Below are positions 1-11,039 of a stretch of 64,000 nt of DNA, one piece after another. Under the pieces are notes generated by a model. It saw only the letters and a program-made list of their open reading frames with translations, was not told the DNA's origin and made no database searches. Positions within the stretch are counted from its first letter, which is position 1. Each line of letters starts with the position of its first letter. The position numbers were made by a program, and so were the translations under genes. The stretch comes from Lateolabrax maculatus (lineage: Eukaryota; Chordata; Actinopteri; Acropomatiformes; Lateolabracidae), in assembly GCA_031216445.1 (NCBI GenBank), contig CM062216.1, positions 5,701,501 through 5,765,500 on the forward strand, given 5' to 3'.

Positions 1-199
1 CTTTTACAAGAGCACAAATTAGGTGTAAGGAATGCCTGTGTCGGCGGGCGCACCCAGCCAGCACACACAGAAAAGAGGAAAAAAAAAAAAAAAGGGGCAG
101 AAACTTGGATGACAGTGAAGAAACGGAGGGCGTCATAAAGTGCGGAAAATAAGCTCTCACTTTCAAACGTTTACGGCGGCTCAAATATCTGATGATACC
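1..199. other. Spacer with no recognised gene
   Basis: This is purine-rich, unremarkable sequence with an A-run at about 79-93. I see no coding signature, RNA gene or recognisable repeat. Confidence 0.5.
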
Positions 200-425
200 T
201 CTCATAGCTTTTAATCTTTAATGTGAAAAATTAATCATCCCATTCATTATTTTAATAGCTGTCATTTTTCTCTCCCCAAAGTGATGATTTATAACCATTA
301 AGCCCTGCGTAGGCTTGTGTGAGAGGGATTTATCGTAATGTTTGCACCAGGTAGCCTCCAACCATATTTCATTACTCTGACAAGCCATTAAAATGCCCTG
401 GTGATTAAACAACAGCTCTGAGGTC
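200..425. promoter_or_regulatory. Candidate conserved non-coding element
   Basis: The block is complex and free of simple repeats, with many homeodomain-type words (TTAATC, ATTAATC, ATTA, TTTAAT) next to CAGCTG-like and GCCATTAAAA words. The six frames are interrupted and no exon is recognisable. This texture is typical of vertebrate enhancer-type elements. The call is inference from composition only and could simply be unconstrained intergenic DNA. Confidence 0.35.
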
Positions 426-1819
426 AGTGTGTATGGCTGTTTCTTTACCCATGCAGGAGCGCGGCAGCGCAGCCGTGCAGACGGGGACCTGTAGCCAAAC
501 AAAGCCCTTTTCCCCCCTGGTTCCCTCCAGACTGGCGATTGTAGTGATCTCTATCTGTTGTGCTGTGCGAGGGCGACAGGGGCGGGTGAGACTAATGTAC
601 ATGCACAGAAGCTACAATGAAATAATGTTAAGAATGGGGCTATTATGCCTTTTTTTCCCTCAGAGGTTTGACACTGTGATAACTGTGCACTTAGAGGAAA
701 AACTCTAGCCTCGGATACTCTTATATCCATCCATCTGCGGTGTTCAGTATGTTCCAGGAGTTATTTTGTGATCTTGTGTTGCCATTTATGCCTGTGGTCT
801 ACCCACTTGTCTCTTTTACTTCTATTTCAGTGATTGATCTCCTGCTGATCCTTACAGGCAGGGATGTGCTGAGAACATCTGGGGGTAGAGGGGCTTCTGC
901 CCCCCCCCTCCAAGACCCAACTCTACTTTTTGGCTATTCAAATAATGGGGAGAAACCCGTTGCTGAAAAGAGTAACGTCTGTACTGCACTCTAAACCACA
1001 CATTTTATTAAACAGACAACATTTGTATCACAGTTTGTGTTTCAAAATGGTTTCCACGCCCATATGTTAAAAGGCTGAATGTCTCTGTGATGACTCGTGC
1101 AGTTAACAATGTAAATGTATATGTGTAATACCTTTTTTAGATAACAAGTTTTAAAAAAAAGCTACATAGCTGACGTTTATCTACATTAAGGCGCGTCTAC
1201 CATTGCAGGGACACCCATTACTTAAGAGACCACAGTTATTTCTCAACTCAACACTACAGACTAATTGTAAGGCTTTGAGCATGCAGTGAATTCAAACTAA
1301 AGTGTCACAATACAGGATTTTACTGTTTTACTGCTGCAATGTATTTCGGCCAATTTAATGTTTGCCTCTTCCACCCTGGAAGTCTTCCAGTATTGCTGTT
1401 CAACGCCACTGTAACATGTTACACTGGCAGTTGTAGAAAGAAGTCCTTACTGTTTCATTCTAAGGGACTAATACCGAAACCTGACATTACACTTTGATGT
1501 TTTGCACAGTTGGAATAAAAATGTTTTATTTTATTCAAACCCATTGTTTTGTCTAAAAAGATGATATTATTGTGTTTGGCCAGTTATCTAACGGAATAAG
1601 AATGACACATGAACAACAACAAACAAGGACAGCCAGAAACACAAGGGACATGGACAAACACTGTTTTCATTGTAGCAAAGAAGTGTCAAATGTTGGATTT
1701 TTATATATGAAGTGTAATAGTTTAAATTTCGTGGGTTGAAATAGACAGATGTGGCTTGAAAAGTAGCAGGAGCAACAACAGCCTGGACCACAAAATGGAT
1801 TCCCATTCAATCCCAGCGG
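426..1819. other. Intergenic or intronic spacer
   Basis: I recognise no gene or RNA here. There are short C-runs near 901-908 and 910-912 and AT-rich sequence from about 1000 to 1750. The small open frames (up to 93 codons) have no family signature and look like chance frames. Confidence 0.5.
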
Positions 1820-2005
1820 AGGAAGCTGATTGAACAGCAGGCCGGGGAGCTGGGGGAGGATTTAACTCCCCTGCATGTATGTTCATGTCTAATGTCCTGA
1901 GTCCAATGGGTTGGATTGATCACCGATGCCACGTCTGACAGTGACTGACAGCGCCTATAATTGCTATATTAGCTTTGGGAGAAGAGCAAACTACCATGGT
2001 GGGAC
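1820..2005. promoter_or_regulatory. Candidate conserved non-coding element
   Basis: Low-repeat, mixed-composition block with GATTGA, GGATTGATCACC and TATAATTGC words between plainer AT-rich flanks. The call rests on texture only. No coding frame is credible. Confidence 0.25.
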
Positions 2006-3389
2006 TGTGTGGATGAAACATGCAGTTTCTAATTCTCTCACGAGTCCAGCTCTGGATATTACATCATAGTACACAATGGTCATGGTCTGCCGGAATGCCT
2101 GAGTGCTGTGAGCTACTTGATTGATGGATGCGATCAGTGCCATTTGTGGCATGATGCTGTCATGAGAAGAACAAAAAAGAAAAAACACCTGCTTGTGATT
2201 CCCAGTTGTAGTTCACGCACATACCTCAAGTCAACACTTAACTGATATTCATTATTCGATCCAACATTGTTTTCATCACTCAACAATGTTCAAGTTTATT
2301 TATCCAAATAGCAGATCACCTCACGTCTCAAAAGGTCTTTAAGGTATAATCTAAAAGATTTTCATTGAAAAAAAATGCCTGTTAAGTCACAATCTATGGC
2401 AGAATGAGGTAACACAATGGCGAATGAGCCAGTGGCCAACTGCTGAAAGCCCTTGCACTCGCAGTATCGCAGTATAAACGTGGCAACATTTCCGGGAAAA
2501 ATCACTGGGTTTTCCATCATCCAGCAGCGGTTGGTCCGCCAGAGAGGGTAGGCAGAGCTAACACAGTGAAACTCCAAAAACAAGGGCTAATCCACAGAGT
2601 AGGAAACAAATTACACGTTCAGATGAAAGCAAGCAGTCAAAAAGCAAAGAGAACATCAGCTAGGACACGGTTTGGGTCCCTGGTAAGTGAAGTCCAAAAG
2701 CACACCTTAAATTACCACTTAGCGCTATAGGTGCCGCCAAAAAGACGGTATACTTTAACAAAAGATAATAAAACAAAAGAAAGAGACCTTATTTAGGACA
2801 GGTTCTTTATTTAACACTGATGTATTCAGCCATTTGGCATATTTTCTTAATTAATTTTTCATAATTATTATTTAGTTTTATTATTATGAGGACATTGTAA
2901 TGCTGTAGCATGTAGGGGGAGCTAATTCTAACTATTTTACATTTTGATGGACAATTCAACCCAGAGCAGCAATGCATCTTATTTTATAAACTGATATGTT
3001 TTGTATGTAAAATCTTAATTTCTGAAGTAAACAAGTAATGATAGCGGTTTAGTGAATGCAGAGTGAAAAGTACAATATTTCTCTCTGAAACATAGTGGAG
3101 TGAAACTATAATGGCACAGTACAAAACTATTGTACTTTTTTCCTTCACTGCCAGTGACGATGGGTTAAAGCATATTAAACAGCAGAAAGATATATTGGCA
3201 GAGAGATGGGATTTCAGCCTGTGCCAAATTCTAAAAAACTCTGTGTTGTTAACATTTACAGCTCCTGTTCCTGAGGGAGAGAAGTGATCATCAGTAAAAT
3301 CACTCTCATAGATTTGAAAGCCTGAACTGAAAATTGGGACATACTGTATACTGTAGGCCATGGTTTCTACAATTTTATGTCTTCTCACC
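2006..3389. other. AT-rich spacer
   Basis: No gene is recognised. A small LINE-tail-like stretch lies at about 2286-2345 and is listed separately. The 135-codon frame on the minus strand (2984-3391) lacks any recognisable domain and has the AT-rich composition of its surroundings, so I do not call it a gene. Confidence 0.45.
2286..2345 (-). mobile_element. Possible LINE 3'-tail fragment
   Basis: The words 'caagtttatttat' and 'ccaaatagca' resemble the reverse complement of the fish L2-like LINE 3' end, whose usual form is a 'tatataaataaa' word followed by a short tandem tail. The fragment is only about 60 bp and diverged. It could be coincidence in AT-rich sequence. Confidence 0.25.
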
Positions 3390-3690
3390 ACTGATGCTTG
3401 GATCTACTGCGGATGAATGTTACAACATCCTGTTTGGCTGCCACTGCCTGCAAAGCCAATCCGACAATTGTCAGAACAAAAGCTGCGGGGAGAAATTTGC
3501 ATCCTAATGTGTCGAACGTCTCGTGTTTGTTGTGTCCCCGATGAGGAGCACGAAAAAAATAGTGCTAATTTGTAATAGATATCAAAATTGCCAGCATTAA
3601 AAAGTTAATTACAGCAGTGATAAATGGCAGATAATGCCATTTCTGCAGATGACAGTTGTTTCCGCCAACCAGAAAAATGATATTTAGTAT
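3390..3690. promoter_or_regulatory. Candidate conserved non-coding element with octamer and palindrome
   Basis: Complex block with a perfect POU octamer on the reverse strand (ATTTGCAT, 3495-3502), several TAATT words, ACAATTG and a short palindrome at 3622-3642 (arms AAATGGCA/TGCCATTT around 5 nt). There is no coding frame. This is one of the more convincing enhancer-like blocks in the window by texture, but conservation was not tested. Confidence 0.4.
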
Positions 3691-3714
3691 CCAGCTGTAC
3701 TTTTGGACGCAAGA

Positions 3715-3747
3715 GGGTGAGGGAGGGGGTGGGGGAGGAGGAGGGGA
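3715..3747 (+). other. G-quadruplex-capable G tract
   Basis: At least four runs of three or more G occur within 33 bases (GGG, GGG, GGGGG, GGGGG, GGGG, separated by 1-8 bases), which fits the standard quadruplex pattern on the plus strand. It lies immediately downstream of the CNE-like block ending near 3690. Confidence 0.6.
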
Positions 3748-4639
3748 AAGGTACTTGTAATTCAGAATATTTTTTTCTGCAACTTTGCAAGTTTTTCATC
3801 TATCAGCAAGGCACATTAAATCCCAGCTGGTCAGATGCTAGACTCCTGATGCTCGGCTTTAGACATGAAACAAACTACTGCTGAAATGAAAGCAGTTTTC
3901 AGAGCTGTGCGAATTCGACTCCTACAAGAGTCTATTAAAAATACATGTTCAAATGAATCTTCGTGGTGATGACAAGTTTTACCATATTCTTCTTGAACTT
4001 TTAATGTACCCAGCCGCGACTTCAAAGGGGAAATTAAATATTAAGGCTATTATCTAAGCTGTTCCCAATATTATCCAAGCTTAGGTTATTTATATAGTAC
4101 AGTAATAATTATGTTATATAAGCCAGTATTCATTTTTGAGCCAACATAATGATCAAGAGGTGGCTGTAGTTTTGCAACCTAAAATGAGTAACCTAATTTA
4201 TATATTTGCTGCAGTAAACTCAACATGATTATGTAGATTTATTATAGCAGTGCTAGGTGGATACTGTAAATGTAAATATATTTATAATTTACGACTGCAG
4301 GGAAATAGATCATTTTTAATATGATGAATTTGAGGAGCAGTTCAACTTTTGGCAGAGGCCAGTGCAAACTCAACATCATTTTGTGCATCTGTATAAATAA
4401 ACAAAAAAAAAAAAATTATTATCTGCTCCGATTGAGAAGAATCACGGTAAATCTGGTGCCACCGAAGCCGGATCACCACTGTTTACCCACCGGTGAGACA
4501 GTAAATACTCTGGCTGACATTTGAGGGAGGTTAGTGTGCTCAGAGAGCGAAGTGGAAGTGGAGGCTCAGATGAATTTGTCTGACAAATGCTCCTGGAGTA
4601 TGTGTTGTCGACTGTGCTTCGGCGAGGCCCTGGACTGGG
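3748..4639. other. AT-rich spacer, partly complex
   Basis: No gene is recognised. Sequence at 3790-4020 and 4440-4520 has some CNE-like texture (CAGCTGG, ATTAAATC, GATCACC). The rest is AT-rich spacer including an A-run at 4403-4414. Confidence 0.4.
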
Positions 4640-4990
4640 ATTTGAGTCTGACTGAAGCCAAGCAAAGCATGCCAGATCACTAATTGCACAATTTAAAACC
4701 AAAGTCCCTGGCAGCTTGTCATTTGAAATGGAGAGAAGAGCCATTGCTTAATCAGTGAGCTCAACATAGATCTGTGAAGCTCTCCACCGAGGAACCCCCG
4801 GACGCACGTGGCTGAAGCTCAGTGTCAACAGCCAAAACACAGACAAAGTGATTGGCTGGCTGCTGCTACCGCTGTAAGTGAAACGCTTTTTTGATCCAAG
4901 GCATGCATGTGATTGGATGATTGAATCACCGTGCCTCAAATGTTGGTGCACTGACATTGATTTTATTTCCATTTAATTGCTCACATACGA
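4640..4990. promoter_or_regulatory. Candidate conserved non-coding element
   Basis: Mixed-composition block with CACTAATTGCAC, CTTAATCAG, a CCAAT-type GATTGG pair, GGATGATTGAATCACC and TTTAATTGC words. It contains no repeats and no credible exon. Judged from motif texture only. Confidence 0.35.
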
Positions 4991-5950
4991 GCAGTCGACT
5001 GTTGATCACAGCTGGTGGTGATGAAGTTCACAGCAGCTATTTCATGTCTCTTAAAGGCATCAGACGACTGTCTGGCCTTTATGCAACTGCAATTCTATTT
5101 TTTATTCATTGTCAGTTAAAACTTTTCTCTAAAGTAACTTTTTTTATTTTTTCTTCTGCTCACACCGGGAGCAATCATAGGTTCAGTGTCCTGCTCAGGA
5201 ATGGAACAACTAGCCTTATCATTAAGCCCACACACTCTTGAGCTACAGAGGCCCCCACATCAAACATCAATTCATTAAGGCAGAATCTTCTTTAAAATCA
5301 TTAAGTAAAACTGAGATACTGATAAAGTGAATTCAGACCGTTGTAATATACAAAGCAAAACTGACTTCATAAGCATATTCTAATTCTATGACTTCCCAGA
5401 TCTCAGTCAATAGCAGTCTAATAGCCGTTAATGTCATTTTTAGGAACCATTTAGAAATGTTTAGATGTGTGCACAGATGGGGTTGAAAAAACACTTAATG
5501 AAATCAATGTTTGAAACAAGCTGCAAGATCCAGTGACCCAAAAACTAAAGAAAGAATTCAGACTCCTCTTGACCGGATGTCTTTATTACATGATATTCCA
5601 GAAATTCCATGATCAGTCAGAGACTTATTTGCAAAAACATGCAAAACAAATCTCTTAATCCTCTCGCCAACAGGCTGATGAACTTTTCAGAAAAAGAGCC
5701 ACAATAAGAGAGGTATCCTTCAGTCTTCATAATATATAATAAAATAATGTTTTACTGCTGTATGATATAACTCTACGGGGCATTAAATTCTCTATTTCCT
5801 GTTATAGCTATGTTGCAGGTTCAGGCAATTCTCCACTGGCTATTGGGAAGAGCTGTAAACATTATTACTATTGAGGCCGGTTGTATTTTGGCGAGAACAT
5901 TAGCAAACAGGCAAGTTACTCATAGCCCCAGCGACATGAAACTGAAGTGG
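4991..5950. other. Spacer
   Basis: I see no gene, RNA or strong repeat. The 106-codon plus-strand frame at 4921-5241 begins inside the CNE-like block, lacks any domain and is treated as chance. Confidence 0.45.
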
Positions 5951-5952
5951 AG

Positions 5953-6011
5953 TTTTTTTTTTTTTTTTTCAGTTTTATTTCTCCTTTCTGGCTCGGGCCT
6001 AACAAGAGAAT

Positions 6012-6056
<45 letters not shown>

Positions 6057-6172
6057 ATCAGGGAGACAGCAGTTCACAGAGAAAGGGGTGGAGCTGGAGA
6101 CACACACATGCACGCTCACACAGTTGCACAAAGTAAGAAAAAAAAAAGAAAAAGAAAAAGAAAAGAAGAAAC
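5953..6172. repeat. Simple-repeat cluster: T-run, (CA)n, A-rich
   Basis: A T-run at 5953-5969, a (CG)/(CA)n microsatellite at 6013-6056 and an A-rich AAAAAG-type tract at about 6138-6172 lie within 220 bases. The open frames over this stretch encode only His-Thr, Cys-Val or Lys-Glu repeats and are artefacts of the repeat. Confidence 0.95.
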
Positions 6173-6289
6173 ACTGCCCTGAAGTCAATTCCACACTCAA
6201 GCAACATCCGTCTCTGATCTGGGAACGTTCTTGCAGTGGCGGCACAACAAGAGTGATGCAGCACTGAGGGCCATGAATTAAAAAGTCAA

Positions 6290-6450
6290 TATGTAAAACC
6301 ATAGAGGGATGCCATTTTGAAAAAGCGTTCCATCAATGGAAATCATATTAACATGATAAAGGGCAGATTGGGAGGCGAGGGCATTGATTCAGATGACGCT
6401 CTGTGGCCCCGCCATGTCCACCTCAAACATGTTAATGAATCGCGCCGCGC
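6290..6450. promoter_or_regulatory. Candidate conserved non-coding element
   Basis: Complex block with GATGCCATTTTG, CATATTAACATG, GGGCATTGATTCAG and GTTAATGAATCGCG words, including an unusual GCGCCGCGC cluster next to AT words. No coding frame is credible. Texture-based call. Confidence 0.35.
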
Positions 6451-6661
6451 AAAAACAGAGGTGGGGCGGGTTGGCGGGGGTCTCACGAAGGGAGAGGAGT
6501 TGGCTTTAAAGCAACAGGAGGAGGTTTGGGAGCTGGTCGGCGGCGCCCTGGTGTGCTGCAGCTCTGGGTGTCACATCAGTCGCCGTCTCAGCATCAGGTC
6601 TGGATTGTTTTCTGAAGATGAAGTTTCGAGGAGGATAGGATAGGTGGCTGACTTGGAAAGA
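6451..6661. other. G-rich spacer
   Basis: G-rich sequence with no gene recognised. It separates the CNE-like block from the T-run. Confidence 0.4.
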
Positions 6662-6848
6662 TTTTTTTTTTTTTTTTTTTTTTTGGGCAAGTTGGGAGTG
6701 GATCCAATTAGAATGAAGCCTGGGAGAGAAAGATGAAGTACTATAATGCCACCCAGAGACCAAGAGTGCGAGAGCAGAGAGAGCAGAGGATTCACCCCCT
6801 GTTGACCATGACTACAGACACATAGCCTGGGGGAGGAGGCATCCAAGG

Positions 6849-6897
<49 letters not shown>

Positions 6898-6923
6898 GGG
6901 GGAGAGGGAGAGAGGGAGAGAGG

Positions 6924-6966
<43 letters not shown>
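6662..6966. repeat. T-run, (CA)n and (GA)n microsatellites
   Basis: A 23-base T-run at 6662-6684, a (CA)n tract at about 6851-6892 and a (GA)n/(GGGAGA)n purine tract at about 6898-6966 are directly visible. The 175-codon minus-strand frame here is largely translated repeat (Ser-Leu and Cys-Val) and is not a gene. Confidence 0.97.
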
Positions 6967-6971
<5 letters not shown>

Positions 6972-6984
6972 ATGTGACATGAAA

Positions 6985-7160
6985 GCAACAAGGCAGTGCT
7001 GCGAGGCCAAACAGATGAATTACTTATCAAAGACGCGCACAGCAGACCGGCTATGAGGCTGCAACACACAGACAGCTGGGGCATTATCAATTCACCTTCA
7101 ATTAGCTGTCCTTGGCACTGCCTGCCAACTGAACCTGGAGTATAAGTACATCCACAACGC
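6985..7160. promoter_or_regulatory. Candidate conserved non-coding element
   Basis: Repeat-free block directly after the (GA)n tract, with GATGAATTACTTATC, ATTATCAATTCACC, TTCAATTAGCTG and GGCACTGCCTGCC words. No coding frame. The contrast with the neighbouring repeats is sharp, as often seen where constraint stops repeat expansion, but this is inference. Confidence 0.35.
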
Positions 7161-7639
7161 ATAAGCTCATTCAACAGGAAAAAAGCGTAGAGGATCAGGT
7201 GGATTCTTTTGAGGAATTCAATTAAAACAGTGTCGAAATTTAAAAAAAAGAAGGGAAAAAAAGAAAAGAAAAACACACAGACACAATTTCTATAGAGGGA
7301 TGAAAGCAAAAGGATTATTTTCAATGCCATAGGAGGCAAAGTAGAAACAGAGAGGGAGGAAGGAAAAAAAAAAGCGTTCCTTCCTTGGAGTCTGATGGCA
7401 CAGCACCTTTGTTAAATATGGACTAATTAAGTGGAAAAATGAAAGTGTTTCATCTTCATTAGTATCAGACAATAGGACTATGAAACATAATTGAGAGTAG
7501 TTCCACTTTAATAGAATGAACAGAAGTCATTTGGTATTGAAATGTGCAGGGTGATTTAGCCAAAAGAAAGTGTATTATTAGATTTAATAGAATACCTACA
7601 CATGATCAATGCTCAGTGCACAGGTGGTAGTTTGTCTCT
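7161..7639. other. AT-rich spacer
   Basis: No gene is recognised. Purine-rich A/G runs lie at 7241-7275 and 7350-7374. Confidence 0.45.
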
Positions 7640-7870
7640 GGTTCTTCAAATGATTAGGCCAACGGAATAATGGCCAGCCGGATTCATGTTACTCCAGCAT
7701 TGATTGCAAGGAGCAGCCCATTTTTCATGAAGCGGAGCTCCACACACACCATTTATTAAGCCTTTACACATGTGACATAACAACTGGTGGGTGCAAATGG
7801 CGCCTCGCAGACTGGATTTGGTAGAGTCAGGACGCACCGTGAGGCCTGTCGATGATGATGAATTACCCTA
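7640..7870. promoter_or_regulatory. Candidate conserved non-coding element
   Basis: Complex sequence with AAATGATTAGGCC, GGAATAATGGCC, AGCATTGATTGC and CCATTTATTAAGCC words. It ends at the left edge of the Tc1-like element. No coding frame. Texture-based call. Confidence 0.35.
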
Positions 7871-7887
7871 AGTGGTGCAGACAACAA

Positions 7888-8757
7888 GGCCAAACGTATG
7901 TGGTCGTGTAAACATTTTACCATATGTGATTGTTGGACATGTCACTCCAAAACCAAGCAAGGCATTAGTATGTGGCTACAACAGCCTCCACTGGTTTCAG
8001 GCTTTCCACCACATTTTAGAACCTGGCTGCAGGGATTAGCTCCCATTCAGCCACAAGAGAATTAGCGATGTTGGCCCATAAGGCGTGGCCCACAGACAGC
8101 GTTCCAGTTAATCCCAAAGGTGTTGGATGCAAGGCTGGATTACCAAACGGGAAACTGCCCCCGGGGCCCAGGACCCTCAGTGAGCTCCCAAAGAGCAGCA
8201 GATTCAATACATGTCAACTGCTAATTTTCTACTAAAGTTAGACATTTTTTTAAATTGCATTACTACCTCTTAATGTGGCCATGTCGTCTAGAGGGCCATT
8301 GTGTCAAAATTTAATTTAGGACCTTAATTATTTCATACTGGGTTCACATGGTTATATTTCTAAATAAAGTTCTGTACGAAAAATTTATTACGACACAGAA
8401 AACATGCAAACTGTATTTACTGGGACTTCAGAGGCGACAGGCTATACACAACGCACAGAGAGCCGGAGATAGGTGGGTGGGGGCTTCAAAAGGGCTCAAC
8501 AGCAGATTTCTGCCGGCGGGGCCCTCTAACAGGTTTATCTGGGTATTGTTGGATGAGGTCTTTGCAGGCCAGTCTAGTTCTTGGACACAAAAGTGGGAAA
8601 AAAAATTCTTTATGGACCTGGCTTTGTGCACTAGGGCACTGTCATGTTGAAACCAGAAAGGGCCTTCCCCAAAATGTCCCCTTCATTGGAACTAAGAGGC
8701 CTAGTCCAAACTGTGAAAGACAGCCCCAGACACCAGGGTGTCCACATACTTATGGCC
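7888..8757. mobile_element. Tc1/mariner-like non-autonomous element, interrupted by a hAT-like insertion
   Basis: The 16-base ends are inverted repeats with two mismatches: GGCCAAACGTATGTGG at 7888-7903 and CCACATACTTATGGCC at 8742-8757. Internal sequence ('tgttggacat', 'acaacagcctccact', 'ccattcagccacaag', 'gggccttcccc') matches my recollection of a very common teleost Tc1-type repeat. Without the nested insertion at 8130-8546 the element is about 450 bp, too short for a transposase, so it is a deletion derivative or MITE. Flanking TA target sites are not clear, consistent with age. Confidence 0.8.
8130..8546. mobile_element. Nested hAT-like insertion with 8-9 bp target-site duplication
   Basis: The 9-mer 'tgttggatg' occurs at 8121-8129 and again at 8547-8555, exactly where the host Tc1-like element is broken and resumes. 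The ~417 bp between has a left end with 'ggctggatta', 'ggggcccagg' words typical of teleost hAT-like non-autonomous repeats, and a G+C-rich right end ('ggcggggccctctaac'). hAT elements make 8 bp duplications, and 'gttggatg' fits that. There is no transposase frame. Confidence 0.75.
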
Positions 8758-8959
8758 ATAAAATGTACCACAAGCATGCTAGAACCCAGATACCCCGACT
8801 TCACAAAAACTGTAAAGAGTTTAATTCATACAGCATGTGACCCCCCCCAAACAAAGGCACAGAGCGCAAATGCAACACGGTCATTTTTAAAAAACATGAG
8901 CGCATCACAGAGCTCGGCCATATTGAAACGGCTGTCTTGAGAAACAGTGGGTCTTTATC
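8758..8959. other. Spacer
   Basis: Nothing is recognised apart from a C-run at about 8842-8848. It is unclear whether this belongs to the older repeat flank. Confidence 0.4.
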
Positions 8960-9300
8960 ACTTCAAAGGCTGACATCCCTCCGGCGTCTCGGGGAAGCCG
9001 TGACTGGCACTCGTACAGCCCTCTTTCTGCTGCATTTGTCCAATCTTAGAAAGCCCAGAGTCAGGAAACACAAGGTCTTTTCAAAGTTAGTCAACAGGCC
9101 TTTGAAGCGCAGCCAATGGAGTCAGCAACCCAGCGACAAGGTGCCGAGCCATTATCATTCAATAGACAGCCGGGATTTTGCATATTTAACAGGAAATTTC
9201 ACTTTGCTTTTTTGACACGGGGCATTATGCATCCTCTGTACATAAAATCCATCAGCACCTTGCCAATTTTGTTTGTACTTTTCCCATTTCGCTGGGGAAA
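8960..9300. promoter_or_regulatory. Candidate conserved non-coding element
   Basis: A 340-base complex block including AGCCAATGGAG, GCCATTATCATTCAATAG, TTTTGCATATTTAAC and GGGCATTATGCATCC words. Small frames cross it on the plus strand but show no domain. Texture-based call, with TAAT/CCAAT/octamer-like words supporting a regulatory reading. Confidence 0.35.
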
Positions 9301-9578
9301 TGTGTTTCTCTTGCAATGCACACTACATGCAAAACATGCAATGGAATTAAATTATATGTCTGTTTGGACAAACAAATTGGACCACAGGTTCAAGGTAAAC
9401 TGTTTTACTCATTTATTTATTTCGTTAGCTTTGTTTGTTTTAGTGCTGATATAACCTTGAGGGTAGAAAGAGCCTTAAATTGCGACATTTGTTATTTGCT
9501 TGTTTGTGGAAGAATGTAGTTAAAAATGCTACGTTCAGATCACTTTCCTCACAAAGACGACACAAACAGCTGTTCGGG
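9301..9578. other. AT-rich spacer
   Basis: No gene is recognised. It leads into the duplicated block beginning near 9579. Confidence 0.4.
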
Positions 9579-9693
9579 TCGCATCGGGTGTCTACATTGC
9601 CTCCCCCAGCCCCTCGTCACCTAGGGAGCAAAGCGTTGGTGGATTTTGTCCGGACGCAGCTATAATTTCAACAATGCTCACTCAAATGTCAAT
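9579..9693 (+). promoter_or_regulatory. Duplicated non-coding block, copy 1 (pair with 12448-12567)
   Basis: This ~115 base block is repeated in the same orientation 2.87 kb downstream. The last 54 bases (9640-9693) match 12514-12567 at 48 of 54 positions by hand alignment, including 'tataatttca' and an unbroken 'aatgctcactcaaatgtcaat' core. The upstream half also aligns with small gaps (shared 'gcctccccc', 'agcaaa'). It is complex, not low complexity, and has no coding frame shared by both copies. It is either a duplicated enhancer-like element or two copies of an old dispersed repeat. Confidence 0.6.
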
Positions 9694-10529
9694 CCGCAAC
9701 ATGGACGATGGACGTCAGGTTTTTGGCGTCAGTCCTTTGTAATCAAAGAGGAAAAACCCTAATTAAAGACACACCATTTCACGGCACATGTCAGAACACC
9801 TATGGCCTAGTTGGCCAGCTCGCTTAATAGGTAGGCCTTTATTTAAACAGGCAAAAATGTCTACTTCAAGGGAGCACTGGCCACATCGAAACCAGGATAA
9901 CAAACTTGTACTGTAACACACAGCAAGCAAAATATAACTGGTACAGTAACTACCAGTTTCTGCTATTCGTCCGGTGGAGTCAAACAGCTGAAGCTTGTTT
10001 CTAGACAAACCAAGTTCGCAATGATGTTTAACAGCAATAAGAGAAGTCAACTGCAGAAAACACAGAGACACCAGTGTCTCATACAGAGTAGCAGAACATA
10101 CAGTGTATCAGAACGCAAGCCATTGTTTTGACAAGTGGCTATGCATACACTCCTGTGAGCGCCCCAACAGTAATGAGTTGGTTGGGTATCTAGCTGCATG
10201 TCATAGCCATGTGGCTGTTTTGGACTGAAAGGGAAAAGTTGGTGCCTCTCCTCTGGGATGTGTATGAAATGGATAAGGAAAGGCTTGAAATACACAGAAC
10301 ACCACAGACTGATGGCGTCTCACAGCATCCGTTTAAAAGTGAAGAATCTCCTTTCATGAGCAATTCATTATTTTAAACTCTTCAGTGTACACTCAACATC
10401 AAAAATCCATCCACAAAAACCCACTGTTGGCATTTATTATTTGGACTTGAGGGCACCATCTTGTCTCTCTGGTGTCTTCAAGAGCTTTGGTGTCCCTCAG
10501 CAGTCTAACAGTTACAGTAATAGTCGCGT
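9694..10529. other. Spacer
   Basis: No gene or RNA is recognised. The minus-strand frames at 9763-10071 and 10047-10295 have no domain signature. Confidence 0.45.
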
Positions 10530-10995
10530 TCTCGCCGGCTGGGATTTGCTCTGACGACCCAACTCGAGCGCATCCATTCCTAATGAGCGGCAGCCAGTGC
10601 CCGTCTCCTCCTGTGGGCTGTCAGCTGTCCATCCCCTGGTAGAGGGAAGGAAGGAAGAGCACCCAGCAACCCCTCAGCCACCCCCCGGAAGGGCAACTTC
10701 GTAGGACGGGGTCCCACGGCGAGCTGCTAATGATCCATATGATGGCCTCGGCCAGCCATTGTTTGGGCTACATTACCCAGAGAGGGACAAACAATCGTTC
10801 GCAGTGTCACTTGATAATGGCCCAAAAAGCAAATCTCACAGACCTTCATTCTTCACAAGGGTAATTAATTCGCCGCTCTGCTGGGATGCTTCGCCTCTTC
10901 CAGCTCCTCTCACGCTGCCCCCACTATACTCTCCCAAAGATTTCCAATTGTTTTGCAGACAATGGTTTCAGAAGGCAGTAAAAGACCATTGATCT
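10530..10995. promoter_or_regulatory. Candidate conserved non-coding element cluster
   Basis: Two complex parts. 10530-10640 has CTAATGAGCGGC and CAGCTGTCC words. 10720-10995 has GCTAATGATCCATATG, three ACAAT/ATTGT SOX-type words (GCCATTGTTTGG, ACAAACAATCG, CCAATTGTTTTGC), CTTGATAATGG and GGTAATTAATTCG. No exon is recognisable. The SOX-type words are a visible enrichment, but conservation was not tested. Confidence 0.4.
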
Positions 10996-11039
10996 GAGGG
11001 CTATTTGCAAATACCCGTCTCTATACAGAGAAATGCATC

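Noticed and set aside
6812..7339. 175-codon minus-strand frame
   Set aside because: Its C-terminal part is Ser-Leu and Cys-Val repeat from (GA)n and (CA)n tracts, and the rest has no family signature.
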